Origin: Achromobacter spanius
Lineage (GTDB): Bacteria > Pseudomonadota > Gammaproteobacteria > Burkholderiales > Burkholderiaceae_B
DNA length: 64,000 nucleotides
Assembly (NCBI RefSeq): GCF_029637605.1
Contig: NZ_CP121261.1
Span: forward strand, 2,728,001-2,792,000
Reading direction: 5' to 3'
Part shown: piece after piece, positions 42,858 to 51,490 of the stretch
How the letters are laid out: every line of letters starts with the position of its first letter
How positions within the stretch are numbered: position 1 is the stretch's first letter
Notes under the pieces: generated by a model
Database searches by the model: none
What the model saw: only the letters and a program-made list of their open reading frames with translations
What the model was told of the DNA's origin: nothing
Made by a program: the position numbers and the translations under genes

Positions 42858-43844
42858 CTACATCAGCTCAAGCCCCGCTCCCCGCACCACGACCGCGTAC
42901 TTCGCCATTTCAGAACGAAAGTACGCCGCCGTCTGGTCGGGGGGCATCAGCAGAATGCGGTTGTTCTGCGCCGCCATGGCCTGTTTGACCTCGGGCGAAT
43001 TGAATGCCCGGCCCAATGCGTCGTAAATGCGGCGCACATCGGCCGCCGGCAATTTGGCCGGCCCCGCCGCGGCGAACCAACCACCGATCTCGTAATTCTC
43101 CAGCCCTTGCTCACGCGCCGTGGGCAAATCAGGCAAGGCCGCCATTCGTTCGCCACCACAAGCCGCCAGCGCCTTGAGCGCCCCGCTTTTTATCTGCGGC
43201 AGCACCGAAGGCAGCGACAAGACGCCGAAATCCACCTGCCCGCCTATCAGGTCCGCCATCATGGGACCCACGCCCTTATAGGGAATATGGCGCGCCTTGA
43301 CGCCCGCCTGCTGCACGTACATCTCGGCGGCCAGATGCAGAATGGTGCCATTGCCCGACGAGGCATAGTTATAGCGGCCGGGTTCGCGCGACAGCAATGT
43401 GGTCAGTTCCTTGAGGTTGCCCGCGGCGATCTGCTTTGGGTTGGCCACGATCAGGAACGGCGTCATGCCCACCATGCTGATCGGTGTAATGTCGTTCAGC
43501 GGGTCGAACGGCAAAGACTTATAGACGCTGGGAAAAATCACATGGTTGTTCGACAGCATGCTTAGCGTGTAGCCGTCCGGCGCAGACCGCACTAACGCGG
43601 ACGTGCCCACAATGCCGCCCGCGCCCGGCTGGTTTTCGACCACGACCGTATGCCCAAGCGCCGCGGACAGCGCCGGGCCGGCCGACCGCGTGATCGTGTC
43701 CACGCCCGACCCCACCCCCACGGGCAGGATGAATTTGATGGGCCGGTCCGATTGCGCCCTGCCCAGGGCTGGCGCGCCCAGCATCGCCACACCCAGCGCG
43801 CCCAGCATTTGTCGGCGGCTCCACCCCGCGCGTTGATTGCTCAT
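42858..43844 (-). CDS. Bug-family (TctC-like) periplasmic binding protein
   Basis: 328 residues. The signal region has a Tat-like SRRQMLGALGVAML. The mature protein opens IKFILPVGVGSGVDTITR and has VVENQPGAGGIVGTSALV and HIPYKGVGPMMADLIGGQVD, the Bug consensus. Bug receptors bind carboxylates and other small ligands. No TctA or TctB gene is near. It is 30 bp downstream of the CoA transferase gene on the same strand, so its ligand may be the acid metabolised there. Confidence 0.92.
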   Translation of the reverse strand: MSNQRAGWSRRQMLGALGVAMLGAPALGRAQSDRPIKFILPVGVGSGVDTITRSAGPALSAALGHTVVVENQPGAGGIVGTSALVRSAPDGYTLSMLSNNHVIFPSVYKSLPFDPLNDITPISMVGMTPFLIVANPKQIAAGNLKELTTLLSREPGRYNYASSGNGTILHLAAEMYVQQAGVKARHIPYKGVGPMMADLIGGQVDFGVLSLPSVLPQIKSGALKALAACGGERMAALPDLPTAREQGLENYEIGGWFAAAGPAKLPAADVRRIYDALGRAFNSPEVKQAMAAQNNRILLMPPDQTAAYFRSEMAKYAVVVRGAGLELM

Positions 43845-43874
43845 GTTTGTCTCCTGTTGGTTTTTTGTTTCCCA

Positions 43875-45101
43875 TCACGCTACCGCGCCCTGCTCCCGCA
43901 GCGCCGCAATCTGCGTTGCGTCATAACCCAAGTCCGCCAGCACGGCGTCCGTGTCCACGCCCAAGGTCGGCGGATGCAGCCGCACGCCCAGCCGGTGTCC
44001 GTCCATCATCAACGGGAACAGGGCCGCACCCGCGGTCTGGCCGGCGCGTTCGCCGTCGGGCAGCCGGATGTCGGCCAGCCCGCCCGTGGCGCGCAGATGC
44101 GGGTCGTCGTAAAGCGCTTCGGGCTTCACGATGGGGGCGAACGGCAAGCCGATGCGCTCGAATACGCTTGATAGCTCGGCTGCGCTGTAGCCGGCCAAAC
44201 GCTCGCGCAGGTCGGCCAGCAAAGTGGGGCGCAGACGCACCCGGTCGTTGTTGGTGGCCAGGGCCGGATCCCGCTTCAAGTCATCGAATCCGAAGGCATC
44301 GCAGAAGGTGACCCATTGCGCATCGCTGACGGCCGCCAGGAAGATCTGCTCGCCATCTTTCACGGTGAATACGTCGTACAGCGCCCAGGCGGATACGCGA
44401 TCGGGCATCGGCGCGGACGGCTGGCCGGTAATGGCGTACTGCAGCATGTGCTGGCCCACCAGGAAGACGTTGTTCTCGAACAGGGCCGACTGCACTTCCT
44501 GCCCACGCCCCGTAATGCCCCGCTGGATCAGCGCGGCCATGGCGCCGATGGCACCGAACATGCCGCCCATGATGTCGTTGACGCTGGTGCCCGCGCGCAC
44601 CGGATCGCCGGGCCGGCCGGTCATATAGGCAAGCCCGCCCATCATCTGCACGACTTCGTCCAGGGCGGTGCGCATCTCGTAGGGGCCGGGCAGAAAGCCC
44701 TTGTGGCTGACGTAGATCAACCGGGGGTTGTCCTGCGACAGCGAGGCGTAGTCCAGCCCGTACTTGGCCATCGTGCCGGGGCGAAAGTTCTCGGCCACCA
44801 CGTCGGCGCTGGCCGCCAGCTTGCGCGCGGCGGCGGCGCCTTCAGGGCTTTGGATATCCAGCGCGATGCTCTTCTTGTTGCGGTTGAACATCGGGAAGAA
44901 GCCGGCGCCCACGCCCAGCAGATGCCGGGTGCGATCCCCCCGCACCGGTTCCACCTTGATGACTTCGGCGCCCAGGTCGGCCAGCACCATGCCGCAGGTC
45001 GGGCCCATCACCATGTGCGTGAATTCGACCACGCGCAAGCCGGCCAGCGGCAGCGCATGAGGTGAAAGGGGCGTAGCGGTATCTTGAATTGGTTGTGGCA
45101 T
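43875..45101 (-). CDS. CaiB/BaiF (class III) CoA transferase, module 1
   Basis: 408 residues. Family motifs: GLRVVEFTHMVMGPTCGM, LADLGAEVIKVEP, RNKKSIALDIQSPEG, DVVAENFRPGTMAKYG with the catalytic Asp near residue 185 in the usual context. It moves CoA between carboxylic acids. The HMG-CoA-lyase-like gene precedes it on the same strand and a Bug receptor follows, giving an import-activate-cleave set. A paralogue is at 62274. Confidence 0.92.
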   Translation of the reverse strand: MPQPIQDTATPLSPHALPLAGLRVVEFTHMVMGPTCGMVLADLGAEVIKVEPVRGDRTRHLLGVGAGFFPMFNRNKKSIALDIQSPEGAAAARKLAASADVVAENFRPGTMAKYGLDYASLSQDNPRLIYVSHKGFLPGPYEMRTALDEVVQMMGGLAYMTGRPGDPVRAGTSVNDIMGGMFGAIGAMAALIQRGITGRGQEVQSALFENNVFLVGQHMLQYAITGQPSAPMPDRVSAWALYDVFTVKDGEQIFLAAVSDAQWVTFCDAFGFDDLKRDPALATNNDRVRLRPTLLADLRERLAGYSAAELSSVFERIGLPFAPIVKPEALYDDPHLRATGGLADIRLPDGERAGQTAGAALFPLMMDGHRLGVRLHPPTLGVDTDAVLADLGYDATQIAALREQGAVA

Positions 45102-45132
45102 GGGAAAGCTCGAAAGATGTTGACGGAGGCAA

Positions 45133-46089
45133 TCAGGCGGCCGCAACGGATAGGGAATGGAATGTCTTGGGCAGGCCGGCCTGCCACAGTGCGCCGTGCA
45201 AGGGCTGATCGGGCAGCCAGACGCCAACCTTCTGGCGCAGCGCCAACAATCGACTGATGTCCACGCCGGTTGCAATGCCCATGCTTTCCAGCATGAAAAC
45301 CAGGTCTTCCGTGCTGACATTGCCGCTGGCCCCCGGAGCATGCGGGCAGCCGCCAATGCCCGCCAGGCAAGCGTCAAAACGCGACACGCCCGTTTCTAAC
45401 GCGGCCAGCACATTGGCCAGCCCCAAGCCCCGCGTGTCATGAAAGTGCGCGCAGCACAGGCGGTCGCCCGCCAGGCGGCGCGCCTCGTCGAAAAGCCGCC
45501 GCACCGCAGCGGGGTCGGCGTAGCCCACCGTATCGGCCAGGCTGACGCGGTCGGCGCCCGCATCCAGCAAGGCCTGCATCAGCCGCAATACTTCCTGCGG
45601 CGGGACATGGCCCTGCAAGGTGCAGCCGAACGCCGTGCCCACCCCGCCTTCAATCAGCATCGACGACCCGGCCGCATCGCGCGCCGCGCGCATCTGGCCC
45701 ACCATCGCCACCACCTCATCCGGGGTCTTGCGCAGGTTGGCCAAGCTATGGGCATGGCTGGCCGACAAGGGCACCAGCATCAGGTCCGCGCCGCTGGCCA
45801 GCGCGCGTTCGGCGCCTTTCAAGTTGGGCACCAAGACCGACACCGTTAATCCGTCCTGGCGTTTGGCGTGGGCCACCAAGGTCTCAGTATCCGCCAACTG
45901 GGGCAACAAGCGGGCGGGTACGAATGACCCGACTTCAATCTCGCGCTGGCCGGCCGCGTAGGCGGCATCGATCCATTCAAGCTTGGTTTGCGTGGGCATC
46001 ACGACGGACAAGCTCTGCAAGCCGTCGCGCAGCCCCACTTCGCGCACGATGGCGCTGGTCGGAAAACAGGAAGACGGGGAAATCGGCAT
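45133..46089 (-). CDS. HMG-CoA lyase-like enzyme, module 1
   Basis: 318 residues from the ATG at 46089. TIM-barrel HMGL motifs: REVGLRDGLQSL with the metal-binding Asp, IEVGSFVPARLLPQ, LCCAHFHDTRGLGLAN with two metal-ligand His, and the loop GIGGCPHAPGASGN with the catalytic Cys. It cleaves a 3-hydroxy-3-methyl acyl-CoA to acetyl-CoA or a relative. First gene of the left-pointing unit with the CoA transferase, divergent from a LysR gene. Confidence 0.9.
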   Translation of the reverse strand: MPISPSSCFPTSAIVREVGLRDGLQSLSVVMPTQTKLEWIDAAYAAGQREIEVGSFVPARLLPQLADTETLVAHAKRQDGLTVSVLVPNLKGAERALASGADLMLVPLSASHAHSLANLRKTPDEVVAMVGQMRAARDAAGSSMLIEGGVGTAFGCTLQGHVPPQEVLRLMQALLDAGADRVSLADTVGYADPAAVRRLFDEARRLAGDRLCCAHFHDTRGLGLANVLAALETGVSRFDACLAGIGGCPHAPGASGNVSTEDLVFMLESMGIATGVDISRLLALRQKVGVWLPDQPLHGALWQAGLPKTFHSLSVAAA

Positions 46090-46166
46090 GGCGGCGGCGT
46101 TATCCAGAAAGGCATTTATCGAGCGACCAAGCCAGTTTAGATATTCTCGATTCACGCACAAGCGGT

Positions 46167-46198
46167 ATTCCGGAACGACTAATATTCCATTCCGGAAC
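46167..46198. promoter_or_regulatory. Repeated ATTCCGGAAC boxes, probable LysR operator
   Basis: ATTCCGGAAC occurs at 46167-46176 and again at 46189-46198, starts 22 bp apart (two helical turns), with a further ATTCC at 46184. Lies between the divergent HMG-CoA-lyase-like and LysR genes. Confidence 0.6.
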
Positions 46199-46220
46199 AT
46201 CTAAAGAAGGCGGCTCCGCC

Positions 46221-47129
46221 ATGCGCGACCTGGACATCACCACCCTGCGCCTGTTCATCTCTGTTTGTGAAACCGGCAACATCGCCCGTGCCGGCCAACG
46301 CGCCAACATCGTCGGTTCGGCCATCAGCAAACGGCTGGCGCAGTTGGAAGACACCGTGGGCGCCAAGCTGTTGACGCGCAAGCGTCGGGGCGTCGAACCC
46401 ACCGAGGCCGGCGAAACCCTGCTGGAACACGCCCGCGCGATATTGGCCAGCTCGCAACGCATTGAACGCGACATGTCGGCCTACGCCAGCGGCGTGAAGG
46501 GGCAGGTGCGCATCCTGGCCACCGCGTCCGTTCTGGCGGAATCCCTGGCCGAGGACATCGCGACATTCCTGCAAGCCGCCCCCCACCGCAACATCCGCGT
46601 GGACATGGAAGAGCGCGTCAGCCAGGACGTCGTGCGCGAGGTCAAAGGCGGCATCGCCAGCCTGGGCATCTGCTGGGACGCCGCCGACTTTCATGGGCTG
46701 GACACCCGGCCATACCGGGGCGACCGTCTGGCTGTCGTCACCGCGCCCGATCATCCGCTGGCCGAGCGCGACGCGGTCTGGTTCGACGAGGCCTTGGACT
46801 ACGAGCACGTGAACATGCCCGCCGCCGGCGCGGTCCTGCGCATGTTGCAAACCGCGGCCAACCAAAGCGGCAAGTCTTTGCGCCACCGCGTCACCGTCAG
46901 TAATTTCGACTCCGCGTTCCGCGTCGTGCTGGCGGGCTTGGCCATCAGCGTGGCACCGATCGAGGTGGCCACGCCCTACGCCATGGCGCATGGCCTGCGC
47001 GTGTTGCCACTGCACGACCCCTGGAGCCATCGCCGCTTCGCCATCTGCATGCGCGACGCACATTCGCTGTCGGCGGCGGCCAGCCTGTTGCTGGATCATC
47101 TGGTCGCGGCGGGCCGGGCGTCGGCGTGA
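46221..47129 (+). CDS. LysR-family regulator, module 1
   Basis: 302 residues. The N-terminal helix-turn-helix is LRLFISVCETGNIARAGQRA, then VGSAISKRLAQLEDTVGAKL. The LysR effector domain follows from about residue 90. The start is fixed by AGAAGGCGGC upstream. It is divergent from the HMGL/CoA transferase/Bug unit and probably controls it through the ATTCCGGAAC boxes. It resembles the LysR at 61244. Confidence 0.9.
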   Translation: MRDLDITTLRLFISVCETGNIARAGQRANIVGSAISKRLAQLEDTVGAKLLTRKRRGVEPTEAGETLLEHARAILASSQRIERDMSAYASGVKGQVRILATASVLAESLAEDIATFLQAAPHRNIRVDMEERVSQDVVREVKGGIASLGICWDAADFHGLDTRPYRGDRLAVVTAPDHPLAERDAVWFDEALDYEHVNMPAAGAVLRMLQTAANQSGKSLRHRVTVSNFDSAFRVVLAGLAISVAPIEVATPYAMAHGLRVLPLHDPWSHRRFAICMRDAHSLSAAASLLLDHLVAAGRASA

Positions 47130-47256
47130 CACGCTCTCTATCGGCCGCAGCGCTTGTTTAGGCCAACTAACGTTGATTTAGCTTATTTAGTTTTTCTAAT
47201 CCTCCGCCAGCGGCTAGTCTGTCGCCCTTTCCATAAGGGTTGCCACGAGAGTTGCC

Positions 47257-47859
47257 ATGACGACCGCATTCATTCCCGGCTTTCTGCTCGGCCTTAGCCT
47301 GATCGTCGCCATTGGCGCGCAGAACGCTTTCGTCCTGCGACAGGGGTTGCGCCAGGAATATGTGTTCGCGGTATGCCTGACCTGCGCCGTCTCCGACGCG
47401 ATCTTGATCGGGGTGGGCGTGGCGGGCTTTGGGCTGGCGGCCGACACCCTGCCCTGGCTGGAACCCGCCATGCGATACGGCGGCGCGTTGTTCCTCTTCG
47501 TCTACGCCGCACGCAGCTTGCGCGCAGCCCTGCGCGCGCAGCACGACAGCCTGGCGCCCTCCACCCGGCAAACCAGCGGGCTTGCCGCCACGCTGGCCGC
47601 CTGCCTGGCATTCACCTGGCTCAACCCGCATGTGTACCTGGACACCGTGGTGCTGCTGGGATCGATCTCCAGCCAGTACGACGGCGCCAAAACCGCATTC
47701 GCGCTGGGCGCCATGTGCGCGTCGTTCACGTTTTTCTTCACGCTGGGCTATGGCGCCCGCCTGCTCCGCCCGCTGTTTGCAAACCCCAGCGCCTGGCGGG
47801 TGCTGGATGGCTGCGTGGGCGTGGTGATGTTTGCGATCGGCTTGAAACTGGTGTTGTGA
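47257..47859 (+). CDS. LysE/ArgO-family amino acid exporter
   Basis: 200 residues, about six membrane helices. ArgO/LysE pattern: GFLLGLSLIVAIGAQNAFVL followed by RQGLRQEYVFAVCLTCAVSD, and AFTWLNPHVYLDTVVLLGSI. Exports basic amino acids such as arginine or lysine, or their toxic analogues. Usually controlled by ArgP/LysG, but no such gene adjoins it; the LysR upstream ends 127 bp before and has a better target on its other side. Confidence 0.92.
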   Translation: MTTAFIPGFLLGLSLIVAIGAQNAFVLRQGLRQEYVFAVCLTCAVSDAILIGVGVAGFGLAADTLPWLEPAMRYGGALFLFVYAARSLRAALRAQHDSLAPSTRQTSGLAATLAACLAFTWLNPHVYLDTVVLLGSISSQYDGAKTAFALGAMCASFTFFFTLGYGARLLRPLFANPSAWRVLDGCVGVVMFAIGLKLVL

Positions 47860-47964
47860 CGAACTGTAGTTGCGGCGAGCTGGACTTGCGGTCGCCCGCA
47901 GTCAGTCATCTACAATTCGGCGACGCTGGCCCTACGGTGGCCCAGCCCGCAACACACAGGTAGC

Positions 47965-48873
47965 ATGACGCGCGCGAAGAAAACAGCTTCAAAAAGAAAA
48001 CGCCCGGTAGCTCGGGGCAATAGCAAATCGGCCGGCCGTACCTATCGGTTCTTCAGGGCGCTTCTGGTTTCGTCACTGGCCAGCTTCGGCGCCACCACCT
48101 ATGTCTTGAAGCCGCAATGGCCCGTGCAATTCTCGCCAGACGCCATCCTGGCGCGCCTGGGGTGGCCGGCACAGGAAAAGTTTGCCCCAGCGGCCATCCC
48201 TTCAGGGGCGCTGACTCACACCCGCTTCGCCGATTGCCCGCAGTTTTTCCCATCGGGCAACCTGCCCGTCGTGCCCTCCGCCGGCGCGCTGCGCGAGCTT
48301 TGCTTTTCGGCTTTTGCCGTCCTGCACAACGGCCAGACCAAAACACCGGTATTTGTCGCCGAGCGTCTGAACCGCAAGCTGCTGACGCAGGCGCAGGGGC
48401 TCGAGCGCACCGACAAGTTCTACGCCGAAGCGCGCCTGCCCAGTGCCGAACGCGCCACCCTGGACGACTACAAGGGTTCCGGCTATTCACGCGGCCACAT
48501 GGCGCCCGCGGGCGATATGTATTCCCGAGACGCCATGGCGCAGAGCTTTTCGCTTGCCAACATGGTGCCGCAAAATCAGACGCAGAACGCTGGCCCCTGG
48601 AGCCGCATCGAACAAGACACGCGCAAGTACGTCATGCGCGCGGCGGGCGATGTGTACGTCTATACCGGCCCCTACTACGCCAGCAAGCCCGCATCCATCG
48701 GCTTTGGCGTTGCGGTACCCAGCCATGTCTACAAAGTGGTGTACGACGCCACCACGCGACGCTCTTGGGTGCACTGGCAGGCCAACAACGCCAGCGCGAA
48801 AGAAAGCGCCCCGATCAGCTACGAGGAATTCGTCCGCCGCACGGGGATGCAATTGCTACCGTCCGCGCCCTAG
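47965..48873 (+). CDS. DNA/RNA non-specific endonuclease, membrane-anchored or exported
   Basis: 302 residues. A basic N-terminus (about 1-28) precedes one hydrophobic stretch (RALLVSSLASFGATTYVL), so it is exported or anchored. The beta-beta-alpha-metal domain has SRGHMAPAGDM (DRGH consensus with Ser for Asp; the catalytic His is kept) and ANMVPQNQTQNAGPW with the metal-ligand Asn. It should cut DNA and RNA with Mg in the periplasm or outside. No inhibitor gene is adjacent. Confidence 0.9.
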   Translation: MTRAKKTASKRKRPVARGNSKSAGRTYRFFRALLVSSLASFGATTYVLKPQWPVQFSPDAILARLGWPAQEKFAPAAIPSGALTHTRFADCPQFFPSGNLPVVPSAGALRELCFSAFAVLHNGQTKTPVFVAERLNRKLLTQAQGLERTDKFYAEARLPSAERATLDDYKGSGYSRGHMAPAGDMYSRDAMAQSFSLANMVPQNQTQNAGPWSRIEQDTRKYVMRAAGDVYVYTGPYYASKPASIGFGVAVPSHVYKVVYDATTRRSWVHWQANNASAKESAPISYEEFVRRTGMQLLPSAP

Positions 48874-48912
48874 CGGCTTGCCGCAAAGCCCTGTACACCG
48901 CCGGATGCGGCG

Positions 48913-48936
48913 GGCATGCGGCTTGCTCCGCATGCC
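48913..48936 (+). terminator. Stem-loop after the nuclease gene
   Basis: GGCATGCGG and CCGCATGCC form a perfect 9-bp stem with a 6-base loop, 40 bp after the stop; a CCGCCG/CGGCGG hairpin lies just before. No T-run. Confidence 0.5.
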
Positions 48937-49010
48937 TGGCGACGCCTCTGCAAGGCTTGCCCGGAATGACCGGCCGCCGTCTGCCTGTGGGTGTCATCCA
49001 GGAGATCAGA

Positions 49011-49580
49011 ATGAACCAGCCCCTATTGAACGCAGCCCTTTGCATTGCCTTTGCCCTGGGCGCGCCAGGCTACGCATTCGCCCAACCCACCCCTGCTTCA
49101 GGCGCTGCGGACTCTTCCGCCGCGATCACCAAGTTGAACAGCGAAGACCGCGGCTTTCTGACCAAGGCGGCGGAATCCGGCTATATGGAAATCGCGGGCG
49201 GCAAGCTCGCCTTGCAAAAATCCCGAAGCCCGCAGGTCAAGCAATTCGCCCAGAAGATGATCGATGACCACACAAAGCTCGGCGAGCAGATCCAGGCGCT
49301 TGTCAAAAAGAAGGGTTACGAAACGCCCACGCAGCCGTCCCTGATCCAGGCCGCCAAGCTGAAAGCACTGGAGCTGCGGGACGACGGGTTTGACGAGGCC
49401 TACGGCGATGAGATTGGCGTTGACGCGCACGAGGACGCCATCGAATTATTCGAAGAGGCCGCCGCGCACGCCACGGACGACGACCTGAAGCACTTCGCCG
49501 CCGACACGCTGCCCCGGTTGAAGCACCACCTGGACATGGCTCGCGCGCTGCGGAAAGCGATCAAAGACCCGGCAAAGTGA
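49011..49580 (+). CDS. DUF4142 periplasmic protein (ferritin-like helical)
   Basis: 189 residues. Signal peptide to about residue 25 (GAPGYAFAQ). The DUF4142 domain shows FLTKAAESGYMEIAGGKLAL, VKQFAQKMIDDHTKLGEQ and a second His-containing helix (LPRLKHHLDMARAL). Probably a four-helix bundle; some relatives are stress-induced. CCAGGAGATCAGA precedes the ATG. Convergent with the FAH-family gene. Confidence 0.88.
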   Translation: MNQPLLNAALCIAFALGAPGYAFAQPTPASGAADSSAAITKLNSEDRGFLTKAAESGYMEIAGGKLALQKSRSPQVKQFAQKMIDDHTKLGEQIQALVKKKGYETPTQPSLIQAAKLKALELRDDGFDEAYGDEIGVDAHEDAIELFEEAAAHATDDDLKHFAADTLPRLKHHLDMARALRKAIKDPAK

Positions 49581-49604
49581 TCTGAGCCGGATCGCTCGCA
49601 TTGG

Positions 49605-50399
49605 TCAGCCGGGGCCCTGGATCCGGCATGACAGACTGCCGAGCGATCCGTAATCCACCGCCACGACATCGCCCGCGCTGATGTCCATGGGGGCAAGGCA
49701 CGTCCCCGTTGTCACCACCTGATCCGCGCCGAGCGTTACGCCAAGCCGAGACAGTTCGTTCGCCAGCCAGGTCAGCGCAATGCGGGGGTCGCCCAGCACG
49801 TTTTCGCCGATACCTTCCCGCTTGAAAGTCTTGCCCACACGCCCCAACACGCGATGGCGCGGCAGGTCTAGCTCGCGCCACATCGCGGGTGCCTCGGGGC
49901 CCAGCACGAAGCGGTGCGCGCAGGCATTGTCGGCAATCAACTGCGGCCCGCCGATGGTGACAAAGTCCTGGTAGCGGGAATCCGGTATCTCGATGGCCAG
50001 ATGCAGCGCCGATACCGCGTCCATTACTTCCAGGACATCGTACGGACGGGCTCGCGGAGCAAGGCTGCGCCCCATGCGAAACGCGAACTCGGCTTCCGCG
50101 ACGCGCATGCGATCGGCGCCGATAGGCACGGCGTCCCCGTCGCCGTAGACCATCTCGCTGAGCAAGCGCCCCGCTATCGGGCCGTCAATGCCAATGTGGC
50201 GTTGTCCCGCCACGCTTGTGCCCGCAATTTTCCAACCAAACAAGGGCTTTGCGCTGATGGCTTCAATTTGCGCCTGAATCAGGTAGCCGTCTTCGGGGCA
50301 AGCGGGCCGCAGCGGCGTCGGCAGGCAATCCAATACCGTGCCCGCTTGCCAGTGCTGCACAAGCATCGCGGAAGCGGCTTTGGCGATATCAATGTCCAT
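49605..50399 (-). CDS. FAH-family hydratase/decarboxylase (2-keto-4-pentenoate hydratase-like)
   Basis: 264 residues, the size of single-domain MhpD/HpaH-type hydratases. Landmarks: AYLIQAQIEAI-like GYLIQAQIEAISAKPLFGWK, RVAEAEFAFRMGRSL with acidic metal ligands, ALHLAIEIPDSRYQDFVTIG and LTWLANELSRLGVTLGADQV. It hydrates a dienoate or handles a similar keto-enol acid. Last gene of the left-pointing LysR-RidA-PhzF-MDR-FAH operon. Confidence 0.85.
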   Translation of the reverse strand: MDIDIAKAASAMLVQHWQAGTVLDCLPTPLRPACPEDGYLIQAQIEAISAKPLFGWKIAGTSVAGQRHIGIDGPIAGRLLSEMVYGDGDAVPIGADRMRVAEAEFAFRMGRSLAPRARPYDVLEVMDAVSALHLAIEIPDSRYQDFVTIGGPQLIADNACAHRFVLGPEAPAMWRELDLPRHRVLGRVGKTFKREGIGENVLGDPRIALTWLANELSRLGVTLGADQVVTTGTCLAPMDISAGDVVAVDYGSLGSLSCRIQGPG

Positions 50400-50411
50400 G
50401 ACGACGTCCTG

Positions 50412-51437
50412 TCAAAAGCCCGCGAGCGTGATCTTCCCGACCGTGTGGCCGTCTTCAAGCGCCGCGTGCGCCCTGCGCAGGTTTGCGGCGTTGATCGTCC
50501 CGTAGGACGCGACACGCGGCGCAACCAAGGTTTTGTTATCGATCAAGTCCGCCACGGTGTTCAGGATGTCGTGCTGCCGCTGCATGTCGGCCGTGGCGTG
50601 CATGGGGCGAGTGAACATCGCCTCCCAGTGCATCGACACGCTCTTGAACTTCATCAGGCGCAGGTCCAAAGGCTCGGGGTCGTCGATCAGCCCAAGGCGG
50701 CCCTGCGGCGCGATGACCTGTGCCATCTCGGCCCAATTCTTCGGCGTGGTGTGGGTAGAGAAGATCCGGGTGACCGGAGCAAGGGCTTCGATAGCCTCAA
50801 GCTGCGTGGGCAAGGGGTGAAAGTGATTGATGACATGGTGGGCGCCCATCGAACGCACCCAGGCTTCGCTCTCGGACCGGGATGCCGTGGCAACAACCGT
50901 GACGTGCGTAAGCTGGCGCGCGATTTGAATGGCCATCGTCGGCACGCCGCCCGCCCCGCCAATCACGAGCAGGCTTTCGCCGGCGCCGCCGTCGGGCGGC
51001 AAGGACAGGCGGTCGAACAACATTTCCCAGGCGGTCAGCGAGGTCAGGGGAAGCGCGGCGGCGGTGGCGTGGTCAAGCGTGGCGGGCTTTCTGCCGACGA
51101 TTCGCTCATCTACCCGTTGCAGTTCAGCATTGGCGCCTTGGCGATTCAGGACGCCGGCGTAATAGACCTCGTCGCCCGGTTTGAAGAGGCTTGCCTCTGG
51201 CCCAACGGCCTCGACAACGCCAGAGGCATCGTAGCCCAGCACCACGGGGGCGCCGTTTGACGGGTCCATGCTCATGCGGCTTTTGACGTCGCGCGGATTG
51301 ACGCTCACGGCATGCACCCGCACCAGCAGATCGCGGCCTTGCGGATGCGCAGGGTCGGCCAATTGCAAATCTTCTAGCGAGCGCTCATCGCTGCTAGGCA
51401 AGCCTTTCGTCCAAAAACCCACTGCTTTCATCTGCAT
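50412..51437 (-). CDS. Zinc-type alcohol dehydrogenase-like MDR protein
   Basis: 341 residues. MDR pattern: HAVSVNPRDVKSRM, VLGYDASGVVEAVG, LLVIGGAGGVPTMAIQIARQ (nucleotide fold) and FDRLSLPPDGGAGES. It lacks a Cys/His zinc set and belongs to the NADPH-dependent quinone-reductase-like group often annotated as zinc-binding alcohol dehydrogenase. Lies 12 bp upstream of the FAH gene in the same operon. Confidence 0.88.
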   Translation of the reverse strand: MQMKAVGFWTKGLPSSDERSLEDLQLADPAHPQGRDLLVRVHAVSVNPRDVKSRMSMDPSNGAPVVLGYDASGVVEAVGPEASLFKPGDEVYYAGVLNRQGANAELQRVDERIVGRKPATLDHATAAALPLTSLTAWEMLFDRLSLPPDGGAGESLLVIGGAGGVPTMAIQIARQLTHVTVVATASRSESEAWVRSMGAHHVINHFHPLPTQLEAIEALAPVTRIFSTHTTPKNWAEMAQVIAPQGRLGLIDDPEPLDLRLMKFKSVSMHWEAMFTRPMHATADMQRQHDILNTVADLIDNKTLVAPRVASYGTINAANLRRAHAALEDGHTVGKITLAGF

Positions 51438-51490
51438 TCCTTCTTGTACGCCACGCGGGCGCTAGGTTAAGTTGATGGCCGCAATGCCAT

